Source: Candidatus Pelagibacter sp.
Lineage (GTDB): Bacteria; Pseudomonadota; Alphaproteobacteria; Pelagibacterales; Pelagibacteraceae
DNA length: 46,186 nucleotides
Assembly (NCBI GenBank): GCA_002689925.1
Contig: NZIO01000003.1
Coordinates: 1-46,186 of the forward strand
Direction: 5' to 3'
Part shown: positions 15,848-24,860 of the stretch, one piece after another
Layout: each line of letters starts with the position of its first letter
Position numbering within the stretch: the first letter of the stretch is position 1
The notes under the pieces: generated by a model
Seen by the model: only the letters and a program-made list of their open reading frames with translations
Databases searched by the model: none
What the model was told of the DNA's origin: nothing
Position numbers and translations under genes: made by a program

Positions 15848-17128
15848 TTATACAGCTTTTATTTTTGGTAGTGAATTAAAATTAGCTGTATCTATTTTTG
15901 AAGAATAATTTCTTTTCATATTCCATCTTTTATTAATTCCAGCTTCAGCTAAACTTAAGGTTGATCGACCATATTTATAATTAGTATTATCAATAGATTT
16001 CATTAAGTTTTCAATTTTAATATCTTTTATTGAAGAAAATAAATTTTTACTTTCTTGGGAATTAGATAAACCAGATAATGTTATTCCTGTTTTTTGATAT
16101 TGGTAACCTTTTTTAAAAATTTCTTTTAATGCGGCTAAAGCTGTTTTAACTATTTCAATACTGTTATTTGTAGCGATTGGGAAATATATAGTTTTAGATT
16201 TAGAATAGTATATTCCTTTGTTTTGAAATGGACTTGTTCTAACAAAAACAGTTATAGACTTAGCAACTAAAGACTCTGATCTAATTTTTTCTGAACCATT
16301 TAAGCAATAGCTTGTTACAGATTCTTTTAACTCTTGAAAGTTTTCAACTCTTTTTCCAAAAGACCTTGAAACTACACAACTTTTTCTTTTTGAGCTTTTA
16401 GTTTCCAAAGGTATACAAGAAATACCCCTAAGTTCCATTGCAGTTCTAGAACTCAAAACGTTAGAACTTTTTTTAATCCAAGTGTTAGAAATGTTTTTTA
16501 ATTGTTTAGCGTTATAAATTCCATTTTTATGGTAAAATTTGGTAAGTTGTTTTCCAACTCCCCATATATCATTAATTTCTATTTTTTCTAATATAGAGTC
16601 AATATTTTCAATTCCTATTAAGCTGGTGACACCAGATTTTATTTTTTTTGCAATATGATTTGCTACTTTGCTTAATGTTTTAGTTTTTGCAATACCAATA
16701 CTAGTTGGTATTCCAGTCCATTGTAAAACAATGCTTCTAATCTCTTTACCTACATCTTCAGCTTCATTATCAGGAAAATCACTTAGATCTAAAAAAGCTT
16801 CGTCTATAGAATATATTTCTATTTTAGAGTTAAACCTTTTTAAAGTTCTCATTACTCTTCTAGACAGATCACCATACAGAGCATAGTTAGATGAAAAAAC
16901 ATGAACTTTATTTTTAATTATTATATTTTTAGCTTTAAAATAAGGTTCTCCCATTTTGATACCTAGCGCTTTTGCTTCATTTGATCTTGAAATTATACAA
17001 CCATCATTGTTTGATAAAACAACCACAGGTTTATTTCTCAACTTAGGATTGAACAGTTTTTCACATGAAACATAAAAAGAATTACAATCAACTAGAGCTA
17101 TTTTTTTAGTATGTTGAATGGATGACAT
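15848..17128 (-). CDS. umuC: DNA polymerase V catalytic subunit UmuC
   Basis: A 426-residue Y-family translesion polymerase. The palm acidic residues are Asp14 in VDCNSFYVSCE and Asp109-Glu110 in YSIDEAFLDL. The block VLSNNDGCIISRSNEAKALGI is the Y-family finger region, and GIGNAKTLSK-like and GVGKQLTKF segments follow as helix-hairpin-helix elements. The length is close to E. coli UmuC (422). The frame is open to 17167, but the ATG at 17128 is preferred because it gives the standard MSSIQHTKKIALVDC start. It overlaps the end of umuD by 23 bp, so translation is likely coupled. The protein extends past lesions when bound to processed UmuD. Confidence 0.93.
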   Translation of the reverse strand: MSSIQHTKKIALVDCNSFYVSCEKLFNPKLRNKPVVVLSNNDGCIISRSNEAKALGIKMGEPYFKAKNIIIKNKVHVFSSNYALYGDLSRRVMRTLKRFNSKIEIYSIDEAFLDLSDFPDNEAEDVGKEIRSIVLQWTGIPTSIGIAKTKTLSKVANHIAKKIKSGVTSLIGIENIDSILEKIEINDIWGVGKQLTKFYHKNGIYNAKQLKNISNTWIKKSSNVLSSRTAMELRGISCIPLETKSSKRKSCVVSRSFGKRVENFQELKESVTSYCLNGSEKIRSESLVAKSITVFVRTSPFQNKGIYYSKSKTIYFPIATNNSIEIVKTALAALKEIFKKGYQYQKTGITLSGLSNSQESKNLFSSIKDIKIENLMKSIDNTNYKYGRSTLSLAEAGINKRWNMKRNYSSKIDTANFNSLPKIKAV

Positions 17129-17501
17129 AAGTGACAACTCCCCAGATGAATACATCGGACTCATCATTTATAATTATTTTGTCTTCAATTTTTTTTGAAC
17201 CCGACGTTAAAAATTGATCATCTTTAGATTTAATAAAACTTTTAACAACTAATTCGTCATGAACATTTGCAACTACTGTTGAAAAATTTTTAGGTTTTAA
17301 GCTTCTGTCAATAACCAATAAATCACCATCATAGATACCAACATCAGTCATAGATTTACCCTGAACCCTAATAATAAAAGTTGCTGGAACATTTTTTATT
17401 AAATGAATGTTGAGATCCACATCTTCTTCTATGTAGTCCGTTGATGGAGAAGGAAAGCCAGCGCCTGCTTTATGCAAATAAAAGGGAATAGTTAATTTCA
17501 T
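17106..17501 (-). CDS. umuD: Self-cleaving DNA polymerase V subunit UmuD
   Basis: A 131-residue S24-family protease-like protein that is cut in the presence of RecA filaments to form UmuD', the partner of UmuC. The cleavage site is Ala14-Gly15 in AGAGFPSPS, equivalent to Cys-Gly FPSP in E. coli. The catalytic pair is Ser50 (QGKSMTDVGIYDGD) and Lys87 (DELVVKSF), both present. There is no DNA-binding domain, so it is not LexA. The gene begins one base from a perfect LexA operator and has a near-consensus promoter, so SOS induction is very likely. UmuC follows with a 23-bp overlap. Confidence 0.94.
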   Translation of the reverse strand: MKLTIPFYLHKAGAGFPSPSTDYIEEDVDLNIHLIKNVPATFIIRVQGKSMTDVGIYDGDLLVIDRSLKPKNFSTVVANVHDELVVKSFIKSKDDQFLTSGSKKIEDKIIINDESDVFIWGVVTYVIHSTY

Positions 17502-17516
17502 GTTCTTGTTTTGTTC
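17502..17516 (-). promoter_or_regulatory. LexA operator of umuDC
   Basis: The plus strand reads GTTC, seven bases, GTTC (17502-17505 and 17513-17516), exactly the direct-repeat LexA box established for alphaproteobacteria. On the umuD strand it reads GAAC-N7-GAAC. It covers the predicted transcription start and the ribosome-binding region, ending one base before the umuD ATG, so LexA binding would block initiation. Confidence 0.85.
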
Positions 17517-17519
17517 TAA

Positions 17520-17548
17520 TTAATACCCTATTTATACAATACAGTCAA
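17520..17548 (-). promoter_or_regulatory. Sigma-70 promoter of umuDC
   Basis: On the minus strand TTGACT (17548-17543) and TATTAA (17525-17520) are separated by exactly 17 bp. The predicted start falls inside the LexA box at 17502-17516. Position, spacing and operator overlap together make this a convincing SOS promoter. Confidence 0.75.
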
Positions 17549-17596
17549 TAGGTTGTATTTTGAGTCTGTAACTGAATCAAAGAAGAATCAAAACGT

Positions 17597-17624
17597 GAAC
17601 ACCCAAACTACATTTAGTATATTT
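17597..17624 (+). promoter_or_regulatory. Candidate promoter for the SOUL-GFA operon
   Basis: TGAACA (17597-17602, four of six) and TATATT (17619-17624, five of six) are separated by 16 bp. The predicted start is near 17631, giving a leader of about 36 nt before the SOUL ATG. The match is moderate only. Confidence 0.38.
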
Positions 17625-17666
17625 GTGGATAAGTTTGACCAAAGATAGTTTAAACTTCACATAGAA

Positions 17667-18236
17667 ATGAAAAAAATTCTACTAATTGTCGTTTTGGGCT
17701 TAATTATAATATCTAAAGCCATGGCTTATGAAGAAGCAAATTATGAGACAGTAAAAACAAATAAGGTGTATGAGATCAGAAAATACTCTGATCGTTTAGC
17801 CATTGAAACATCAAGCTCAAATCAAGATAGTGGTTTTAGAAAATTATTTAGTTATATCTCTGGCAATAATGATATCAATGAAAAAATTAAGATGACAACA
17901 CCAGTAACTCAGATAAAAAAAAATGGAAACATGACTATGCAATTTTACTTACCTTCAAAATTTAACAAAGATAATACACCGAGTCCGTCTAATTCAGATG
18001 TAAAGATTTTAAATATTAAAGGTGGCTACTATGCAGTTATTAGATATTCAGGAAGAGCTTCTGATAAAAATTTTGTTAAATATAAAAGTATTCTTGAAAA
18101 TGAGTTAAAAAAAGACGAGATATCAATTTTGAGCCCACCTATTAAAGCAACTTATAATAAACCTTTTACACTACCTATGCTTAGAAGAAATGAGGCAATG
18201 TTTGAAATTAATATAAAAAATAAAGGAGAAATATAA
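17667..18236 (+). CDS. Secreted SOUL-family heme-binding-like protein
   Basis: A 189-residue protein with a clear N-terminal signal peptide (hydrophobic residues 4-15, probable cleavage after AMA, residue 20), so it is periplasmic. The rest matches the SOUL/HBP family: YEEANYETVKTNKVYEIRKYSDRLAIET opening, GFRKLFSYISGNN, the signature KIKMTTPVT, and the ending KPFTLPMLRRNEAMFEI. Eukaryotic relatives bind heme; the role of bacterial members is not established. The GFA-family gene starts on the very next base after the stop, preceded by AGGAG inside this gene's end, so the two are co-translated. Family assignment is firm; function is open. Confidence 0.88.
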   Translation: MKKILLIVVLGLIIISKAMAYEEANYETVKTNKVYEIRKYSDRLAIETSSSNQDSGFRKLFSYISGNNDINEKIKMTTPVTQIKKNGNMTMQFYLPSKFNKDNTPSPSNSDVKILNIKGGYYAVIRYSGRASDKNFVKYKSILENELKKDEISILSPPIKATYNKPFTLPMLRRNEAMFEINIKNKGEI

Positions 18237-18599
18237 ATGAAAAAATTAACATGTCATTGTGGCGAAGTAGAAGCAGAAGTAATTTTACCTGAGAAATTAG
18301 AAAAAGTTTTAAGATGTAATTGTTCGATTTGTAAAAGAAAAGGTTACATTATGACAATGGTAGGGGGCGATGATTTCAAAATTAAAAAAGGACAAGAACT
18401 TTTAACTTTATATCAATATCACACTAAAGTAGCTGAACATTATTTTTGTTCTAAGTGTGGAATTCATACCCACAATAAGCCAAGAAGTAATCCAAAAATA
18501 TTTGGTATAAATATTGCTTGTATAGAAGGTGTAAATCCTTTTAAATTAGAAAATATAGCCTTGAACGATGGTGAAAATCATCCTCTTGACAAAAAATAA
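18237..18599 (+). CDS. GFA/CENP-V-family zinc-binding protein
   Basis: A 120-residue zinc protein of the GFA (glutathione-dependent formaldehyde-activating-like) fold. Zinc ligands occur as three cysteine groups: Cys6 and Cys8 in CHCG, Cys27/Cys29/Cys32 in CNCSICKRKG, and Cys71/Cys74 in YFCSKCGIHTH. The C-terminal NPKIFGINIACIEG is also typical. Some members have S-hydroxymethylglutathione synthase activity, but most are uncharacterised, so no reaction is assigned. The ATG immediately abuts the SOUL stop and is preceded by a strong Shine-Dalgarno (18226-18230). The next gene, glycerate kinase-like, starts 9 bp downstream on the same strand, so they may share a transcript. Confidence 0.86.
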   Translation: MKKLTCHCGEVEAEVILPEKLEKVLRCNCSICKRKGYIMTMVGGDDFKIKKGQELLTLYQYHTKVAEHYFCSKCGIHTHNKPRSNPKIFGINIACIEGVNPFKLENIALNDGENHPLDKK

Positions 18600-18608
18600 T
18601 AAATTCTT

Positions 18609-19529
18609 ATGCAATTAGTGGATAAGTGTTTTTCTAAAGTAAAAGATGATTGTTTAAATTATATTTCTTCTCAAGAAACAGAATCAGAAAAATTTAGAAA
18701 TAAAAATAAGTTAATAAAATCTTTTTTAATACCACAATGTATCTGGATAGCAAAAAAAGCAAATAAAAAGAAAACTTTAATTATTGGTGTAGCAGGAGGT
18801 CAAGGCACAGGAAAAACTACTATCTCAACAATCATAACATTGATTTTAAAAAAATATTTTAAATTTAATGTTCTTAATATTTCAATAGATGATTTTTATA
18901 AAAGTCGAAAAAAAAGATCTATATTGTCTAAAAGAATACATCCTTTGTTAAAGACCAGAGGTGTTCCAGGCACCCATGATATTGAAATGATAAATTTATT
19001 TTTTAAATCTCTAAAAAGGCAGAAGTTTAAAAAGACAAATTTACCAAAATTTCAAAAATCCATAGATGATCGTTTACCCAAATCTAAATGGCAAAATATT
19101 AACATCAAGCCAGAAGTAATTATTTTTGAAGGTTGGTGTGTTGGTGCAAAACCTCAGTCTTCATATCTATTGAAAGAACCAATAAATAGTCTTGAAAAAA
19201 ATGAAGATAAAAATCTGATATGGAGAAAATATTTTAATGACATGCTTAAAAAAAAATATAAAAATACTTTTTCTATGATTGACCATATCATTTTCATGAA
19301 AGCACCAAGTTTTAGAATGGTACTTAAATGGAGAATGATTCAAGAGAAAAAATTGAAAAATAAATCAAATTATAAAAAAAAGATCATGTCTAATAGTCAG
19401 GTTAAAAGATTTGTTATGTTTTATCAAAGAATTACCACTCAAATGATAAAAGATTTAACTAAATCAGCTTCAATAGTTATGTTATTAAATAACCATCATG
19501 AAATTAAAAAAATTTTTTTTAAGAAGTAA
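18609..19529 (+). CDS. D-glycerate 3-kinase-like P-loop kinase
   Basis: A 306-residue kinase related to uridine kinase, phosphoribulokinase and plant-type D-glycerate 3-kinase. Walker A is GGQGTGKT (63-70). ISIDDFYKSRKKR (91-103) and TRGVPGTHDIEM (116-127) match the GLYK/YGR205W group, as does VIFEGWCVGAKPQ, the Walker B-like motif. The likely reaction is ATP-dependent conversion of D-glycerate to 3-phosphoglycerate, which would bring glycolate/glycerate carbon into central metabolism. The group also includes uncharacterised members, so the substrate is inferred. The 3' end overlaps the TolC-like gene by 32 bp. Confidence 0.75.
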   Translation: MQLVDKCFSKVKDDCLNYISSQETESEKFRNKNKLIKSFLIPQCIWIAKKANKKKTLIIGVAGGQGTGKTTISTIITLILKKYFKFNVLNISIDDFYKSRKKRSILSKRIHPLLKTRGVPGTHDIEMINLFFKSLKRQKFKKTNLPKFQKSIDDRLPKSKWQNINIKPEVIIFEGWCVGAKPQSSYLLKEPINSLEKNEDKNLIWRKYFNDMLKKKYKNTFSMIDHIIFMKAPSFRMVLKWRMIQEKKLKNKSNYKKKIMSNSQVKRFVMFYQRITTQMIKDLTKSASIVMLLNNHHEIKKIFFKK

Positions 19530-20808
19530 TATTCTTTCAGCTAAGTATTTAATTTTATCTTTTTTGATAATATGCCCGAATATTTCATTCGGCTTGACGT
19601 TAATGAACTCAGTTCAGGAAGCTTATCTCAGTAACCCTAAATTAAATGCTGAACGTGCAAATGTTAAAGCTGCCAGCTTTGACAAAAAAAGTGCTTTAAG
19701 TGAATTTAAACCTAGTATAACTGTTTCTGGTTATATTAGCCAGCAAGATAATGAAAAAGGAAGTGAGTCAAATTTTAAACCATCAGAACAATCAATACTT
19801 ATAGAGCAAAAAATTTTTCAAGGTTTTGGTGGGCTAGCTAATCTTAAAAAGGAAAATTATGATTATCAAATTTCAAAATTTAATTTAAAAAAAATTGAGC
19901 AAGAAATTCTTTTATCCGCAATAGATGCACATACAAATGTTTTGTTGAGTATGGAAAAAATAAATATTAATAGTTTAAATGTAGATTTATTAGAAAAACA
20001 AGTAGAAACTGATCAAGCAAGACTTGAAACAGGAGAAATCACTTTAACAGATTTATCCCAATCAGAAGCTTCTTTAGCTGGAGCAAGAGCAAAACTAATT
20101 TCAGCAGAAAATGATTTAATTATAAGTAAATCTAACTATGAAAAGATTGTTGGAAAAGTATTGTCTTCTGAAATAATTGAAATTGGAGAAATTAATTTAA
20201 GCTTACCAAACAGTTTATTAGAAGCATATAGAATTTCAAAAGAAGAAAACCCTGATTTAAAAATAGCTTTTTTAGAAAATGAAAAAGCTAAAGAAGAGGT
20301 AAATATTGCTAGATCGGATTTAGCTCCATCTGCCACTTTATCATATAAACTTTCGGAACAAGATGATGTAAGTACAACGGTTAAAGAAAGAAAGCAACAA
20401 ACTCTTAAAGCTACAGCAACCTGGCCATTATATTCAGGGGGGAGCAATATTTCATCCTTAAAAAAATCGAAAGAAATTAAAAATCAAAAAGAATTACTTT
20501 TAATTGATGCAAATAAATCAGTTAACACAAGTGTAGCAAACGCCTGGACAAATTTTCAGTTGACTGAGTCTGTTCTAAATTCAATAAGACTACAAGTTAA
20601 AGCTTCAGAAATTGCAAACGAAGGAATTACTTTGGAATATGAATCTGGAACTAGTAGATCTACTTTAGAAGTTATTCAGTCGAATGGAATTTTACTATCT
20701 TCAAGAATAGATCTTGCTGTTTCTAAAAGAAACTTTTTAATTTCTAAATTTAATCTTTTGTCGGCTATAGGAAGGTTAACAGCTGATCAACTGGGTTTAA
20801 AAAATTAA
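19498..20808 (+). CDS. tolC: TolC-family outer-membrane efflux/secretion channel
   Basis: A 436-residue protein with an N-terminal signal sequence (hydrophobic residues about 16-31, ending near SFG) and the repeated architecture of outer-membrane efflux proteins. Features are LMNSVQEAYLSNPKLNAERANVKAA at the mature start, long helical heptad-rich segments, the TDQARLETGEITLTDLSQSEASLAGA motif and its C-terminal internal repeat NEGITLEYESGTSRSTLEVIQSNG. It forms the trimeric outer-membrane exit duct for efflux or type I secretion. The inner-membrane partners are not adjacent. Its start lies inside the end of the kinase gene (32-bp overlap). About 140 bp separate it from recA. Confidence 0.88.
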   Translation: MKLKKFFLRSNILSAKYLILSFLIICPNISFGLTLMNSVQEAYLSNPKLNAERANVKAASFDKKSALSEFKPSITVSGYISQQDNEKGSESNFKPSEQSILIEQKIFQGFGGLANLKKENYDYQISKFNLKKIEQEILLSAIDAHTNVLLSMEKININSLNVDLLEKQVETDQARLETGEITLTDLSQSEASLAGARAKLISAENDLIISKSNYEKIVGKVLSSEIIEIGEINLSLPNSLLEAYRISKEENPDLKIAFLENEKAKEEVNIARSDLAPSATLSYKLSEQDDVSTTVKERKQQTLKATATWPLYSGGSNISSLKKSKEIKNQKELLLIDANKSVNTSVANAWTNFQLTESVLNSIRLQVKASEIANEGITLEYESGTSRSTLEVIQSNGILLSSRIDLAVSKRNFLISKFNLLSAIGRLTADQLGLKN

Positions 20809-20867
20809 CAATATTTGACTAAGTTTTTAAAAATAAATACTTAAGAAAAAGGCTCTATTTTATTGAG

Positions 20868-20904
20868 TATAATTAGCTATTGATAAAAAGAACAAAATGT
20901 GTAC
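20868..20904 (+). promoter_or_regulatory. Possible recA control site with LexA-like box
   Basis: TATAAT (20868-20873) could be a -10 box, though no clear -35 is present. It is followed by GAAC-N7-GTAC (20890-20904). Compared with the umuD operator read on its coding strand (GAAC-N7-GAAC), 11 of 15 positions match, including the first eight. The second half-site has one mismatch, so this is a weak LexA candidate. Confidence 0.4.
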
Positions 20905-20952
20905 ATTTAATAGTATGATTCGTAATAAAAATATTAACAAAAAAAGGCTAAA

Positions 20953-22053
20953 ATGACCAAAAACAACTTAAAAATAGTTAAAACAGGTAAAAACCAAGAA
21001 GCAGAAGATAAAGAAAAAAGTAAGGCTTTAGATGCAGCAATAAGCCAAATAACAGATAACTTTGGAAAAGGTTCTGTAATGAAACTAGGACAACAATCAG
21101 CAATGGATGTTGAGTCTGTTTCAACTGGATCTTTAAGTTTAGATTTAGCCCTTGGTATAGGTGGACTTCCAAAAGGAAGAGTTGTTGAAGTTTATGGACC
21201 AGAATCTTCAGGAAAAACAACATTAACATTACAAGTAATAGCAGAAGCACAAAAAGCAGGTGGAATATGTGCATTTATTGATGCTGAGCACGCTTTAGAC
21301 CCCGTGTACGCTAAAGCTTTAGGAGTAAAAACAGATGAGCTTTTAATCTCACAGCCAGATACTGGTGAGCAGGCATTAGAAATTGCTGACACATTAATAA
21401 AGTCAGGCTCTATATCAGTATTAGTTGTTGATTCAGTTGCAGCATTAACCCCAAGAGCTGAAATAGAAGGTGAAATGGGAGATCATCACGTAGGTTTACA
21501 ATCAAGATTAATGAGTCAAGCGTTAAGAAAATTAACAAGCTCAATATCAAGAACAAATACTATGGTGATATTTATTAACCAAATCAGAATGAAAATAGGA
21601 GTAATGTTTGGAAATCCAGAAACAACATCAGGAGGAAATGCATTAAAATTTTATTCTTCTGTAAGAATGGATATTAGAAGAATAGGAGCTATAAAAGATA
21701 AAGATATAATTATAGGTAACTCAACTAGAGTAAAAGTAGTTAAAAATAAAGTTTCACCACCATTTAAAGTAGTGGAATTTGATTTGATGTATGGAAAAGG
21801 TATTAGTAAAACTGGTGAACTTGTTGATTTAGGTGTAAAAGCTGAAATAGTTGAAAAAGCAGGAGCGTGGTATGCTTATAAAGGAGAAAAAATAGGTCAA
21901 GGCAGAGAAAATGCTAAAATTTATTTAGAGAAAAATCCTAAAATAGCAGCTGAAATAGAAATGACAATAAGACAGAAAGCTGGTCTAGTATCTAAAAAAA
22001 TTGAGGGAAATCCATCTCCAAAAGAAAAAATTAGCGACAAAGAAGAAGAATAA
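20953..22053 (+). CDS. recA: RecA recombinase
   Basis: A 366-residue DNA strand-exchange protein and co-protease for LexA and UmuD. Walker A is GPESSGKTT (about 80-88). [14 protein letters not shown] (Walker B), the L1/L2 DNA-binding loops with [19 protein letters not shown] and the [30 protein letters not shown] block are near-identical to canonical bacterial RecA. A 25-residue N-terminal extension rich in Lys and Glu precedes the core. The acidic C-terminal tail ([10 protein letters not shown]) is typical of RecA regulation. It is flanked by a candidate LexA-like box upstream and a 26-bp palindrome downstream and appears monocistronic. Confidence 0.98.
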   Translation: MTKNNLKIVKTGKNQEAEDKEKSKALDAAISQITDNFGKGSVMKLGQQSAMDVESVSTGSLSLDLALGIGGLPKGRVVEVYGPESSGKTTLTLQVIAEAQKAGGICAFIDAEHALDPVYAKALGVKTDELLISQPDTGEQALEIADTLIKSGSISVLVVDSVAALTPRAEIEGEMGDHHVGLQSRLMSQALRKLTSSISRTNTMVIFINQIRMKIGVMFGNPETTSGGNALKFYSSVRMDIRRIGAIKDKDIIIGNSTRVKVVKNKVSPPFKVVEFDLMYGKGISKTGELVDLGVKAEIVEKAGAWYAYKGEKIGQGRENAKIYLEKNPKIAAEIEMTIRQKAGLVSKKIEGNPSPKEKISDKEEE

Positions 22054-22058
22054 AACTT

Positions 22059-22111
22059 CTACAACTAGTCAACACGAAAGGCTGCATGCAGCCTTTCGTA
22101 TCCCTACAACT
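22059..22111. repeat. 26-bp perfect palindrome flanked by 8-bp direct repeats, after recA
   Basis: Bases 22074-22099 form a perfect 26-bp palindrome centred on GCATGC. It starts 21 bp after the recA stop and is far richer in G and C than its surroundings. No T-run follows it on either strand, so it is not a textbook terminator, although it could end transcription or protect the 3' end of the recA mRNA. The octamer CTACAACT occurs on both sides as a direct repeat (22059-22066 and 22104-22111), as might be seen around a small inserted element. Confidence 0.75.
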
Positions 22112-22190
22112 TAGAATAGACAATAAAATAAAAAGTAGACATTGGGCCCTTTATATAGACAACTTAAAAAATATCTGTATTTAATAGAGT

Positions 22191-24860
22191 GTGAACCAAA
22201 TTTTATTAACAGATATTAGAAAAAAATTTTTAAATTATTTTAAGAAAAACAATCATCAAATTGTTGATTCTAGCAATTTAGTTCCTAATAACGACCCAAC
22301 TTTAATGTTTACAAATTCAGGAATGGTTCAGTTTAAGAATGTTTTCACTGGATTAGAAAAAAAACCTTTTAAAACAGCTACTACTTCACAAAAATGTGTA
22401 AGAGCTGGTGGGAAACATAATGACCTTGAAAACGTGGGTTATACTCCTAGACACCATACATTTTTTGAAATGCTAGGTAATTTTTCATTTGGTGATTATT
22501 TCAAAGAGGAAGCAATTCATCTAGCATGGAACTTATTAACTAAAGAGTTTGCTTTACCTAAAGAAAAATTATTAGTTACTGTTTACTCCGAAGATAAAGA
22601 ATCTTTTAAATTATGGAAAAAAATTGCAGGTTTAAATGAAGATAAAATTATTAAGATATCGACAACAGATAATTTTTGGTCAATGGGTGACACAGGTCCA
22701 TGTGGACCATGTTCAGAGATTTTTTATGACCATGGTAAAAAATTAAATGGAGGACCGCCAGGAAGTCCTAATGAAGATGGTGATAGATTTATTGAAATTT
22801 GGAACCTTGTATTTATGCAGTATGAGCAGATTTCTAAAGATAAAAGAATTAATCTACCTAAACCTTCGGTTGATACTGGTATGGGCTTAGAAAGAATGAC
22901 AGCAGTATTACAAGGAACACATGACAATTATAATATTGATCATTTTAAAAAAATTATGGAGGCTTCTTCAGATATTATAAAAGCTCCAATAGATAATAAA
23001 ACAATAGCAAGTCACAGAATAATAGCTGATCATTTAAGAGCGTGCAGTTTTTTAATAGCTGAAGGAATACTTCCGTCTAACGAAGGAAGGGGTTATGTTC
23101 TAAGGAGAATCATGAGAAGAGGAATGAGACACGCACATACTTTAGGTAGTAAAGATCCAATTTTTTATAAATTATTTGATGTTTTATTATCAGAAATGAA
23201 CAGTAGTTATCCTGAGCTTGGAAGAGGTCAAGATTTAATTATTGAAACTTTAAAAAATGAAGAAGAAAAATTTTCTTCATTACTTAGTAGGGGAATGAAA
23301 ATTTTAGAAGAGAATCTTGAAAAAGTTAAGAATAATATTTTACCAGGCACTGTAGCTTTTAAATTATATGATACTTATGGTTTTCCTTTAGATTTAACTT
23401 CTGACATTCTTAGAACTAAACACATTAAAGTAGATATAGCAGCTTTTGAAAAGGAAATGAAAGAGAGTAAAAAATTAGCTAGAGCTAACTGGAAAGGATC
23501 AGGAGATAAAATTGTTGAAGAAAAGTGGTTTAAAATTAGAGATGAGCTAAACCCAACTGAATTTTTGGGTTATGAATTTAATAAAACAGAAGGAATTGTT
23601 TTAAAAATTTTAAAAGATAGTGATTTTGTAAAAGAGGTTAAATCTGGAGATGAAATAGAAATAATAACAAATCAAACACCTTTTTATGCAGAATCAGGTG
23701 GTCAAGTTGGTGATCAAGGCATTATTTATTCATCAAATTGTAAAATTATTATATTTGATACATTAAAAAAAATGGGAGATCTCCATGTCCACAAAGGGAA
23801 AGTAGAAAAAGGTATTTTAAAAGTTGGGGATAGCGTAAACTTAGAAATAGACCAAAATAAAAGAAATGATACAAGGGCATACCACTCAGCGACACATTTA
23901 CTCCATGAAGCCTTAAGAAGAATACTTGGTAAACATGTTACGCAAAAAGGTTCTCTTGTTAGCTCCGAAAAACTAAGATTTGATTTTAGTCACAATAAAC
24001 CAATTGAAAAAGAAGAAATAAAAAAGATTGAGAATGAAGTTAACAAAATGATAAATACTTCAAGTGAAGTTAAAACTAGAATTATGACACCTAAAGAAGC
24101 CGTTAATAATGGGGCTTTAGCATTGTTTGGAGAAAAATATGGTGAAGAAGTTAGAGTTTTGTCTATGGGAAAAGATATAAATGGTTTTTTTTCTACAGAG
24201 TTATGTGGGGGAACCCATGTTAAAAATACAAAAGATATAGGAGAATTTAAAATTGTTAATCAATCTGCTATAGCATCTGGAGTAAGAAGGGTTGAAGCTT
24301 TAAGAGATAAACAATTAGAAATTTTTAATAAATCTTTAAAAGATCAAAAATTTAATAAAAACAAAATTATAAACGATCAAATAAAAAAAGTTATTTTAGA
24401 ATTAAATTTATTAAATATTAAAACTCAAATTAATGATAATTTACAACCATCAGAAAATTTAAAAAATTTAAACAAGCAATTAGATCAAATAAAAATTAAA
24501 AATATTATTCAAAACAAAAATATTATTAAAGATAAAAAAGTAGGGGATTTTATTTTGAGATTCCAAGTTCTTGAAGGATTGCCTTTTAAAGAATTAAGAA
24601 ATGTAGTTGATCAAGGAAAGAAAGATATTAAAAAAGGTGTTTTGCTAGTTTTTTGTACCTTTGAAAATAAAGTTGGTGTTGCGATTGGAGTAACTAAAGA
24701 ACTAACAAGTAAATTTGATGCTGTTTATTTTGTTAAAAAAGCTGCTAATATTTTAGGTGGTAAAGGTGGTGGTGGTAGAAAAGATTTTGCCCAAGCTGGA
24801 GGAATTGATCAAAATAAAATTGAAGAAGTATTTAAAATATTAAGTAAAGAAATTAATTAA
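22191..24860 (+). CDS. alaS: Alanyl-tRNA synthetase
   Basis: An 889-residue class II synthetase that charges tRNA-Ala. The N-terminal catalytic domain opens with a [10 protein letters not shown] segment and contains [19 protein letters not shown] (motif 2 region) and GMGLERM (motif 3). The editing domain carries the zinc ligands His565 and His569 (HSATH) with Cys672 and His676 (CGGTH). The C-terminal domain has the [16 protein letters not shown] glycine-rich end. Length is normal. The start codon is GTG, chosen because it gives the canonical N-terminus with no upstream ATG in frame. The 3' end overlaps convergent icd by 8 bp. Confidence 0.97.
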   Translation: MNQILLTDIRKKFLNYFKKNNHQIVDSSNLVPNNDPTLMFTNSGMVQFKNVFTGLEKKPFKTATTSQKCVRAGGKHNDLENVGYTPRHHTFFEMLGNFSFGDYFKEEAIHLAWNLLTKEFALPKEKLLVTVYSEDKESFKLWKKIAGLNEDKIIKISTTDNFWSMGDTGPCGPCSEIFYDHGKKLNGGPPGSPNEDGDRFIEIWNLVFMQYEQISKDKRINLPKPSVDTGMGLERMTAVLQGTHDNYNIDHFKKIMEASSDIIKAPIDNKTIASHRIIADHLRACSFLIAEGILPSNEGRGYVLRRIMRRGMRHAHTLGSKDPIFYKLFDVLLSEMNSSYPELGRGQDLIIETLKNEEEKFSSLLSRGMKILEENLEKVKNNILPGTVAFKLYDTYGFPLDLTSDILRTKHIKVDIAAFEKEMKESKKLARANWKGSGDKIVEEKWFKIRDELNPTEFLGYEFNKTEGIVLKILKDSDFVKEVKSGDEIEIITNQTPFYAESGGQVGDQGIIYSSNCKIIIFDTLKKMGDLHVHKGKVEKGILKVGDSVNLEIDQNKRNDTRAYHSATHLLHEALRRILGKHVTQKGSLVSSEKLRFDFSHNKPIEKEEIKKIENEVNKMINTSSEVKTRIMTPKEAVNNGALALFGEKYGEEVRVLSMGKDINGFFSTELCGGTHVKNTKDIGEFKIVNQSAIASGVRRVEALRDKQLEIFNKSLKDQKFNKNKIINDQIKKVILELNLLNIKTQINDNLQPSENLKNLNKQLDQIKIKNIIQNKNIIKDKKVGDFILRFQVLEGLPFKELRNVVDQGKKDIKKGVLLVFCTFENKVGVAIGVTKELTSKFDAVYFVKKAANILGGKGGGGRKDFAQAGGIDQNKIEEVFKILSKEIN

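Noticed and set aside
17129-17167. A 13-residue N-terminal extension of UmuC
   Set aside because: The frame is open, but UmuC homologues begin close to the KIALVDCNSF block, and the ATG at 17128 gives that start.
20978-21274. Minus-strand reading frame opposite recA
   Set aside because: It is a leucine-rich shadow of a strongly conserved gene, with no family motif and no start signal.
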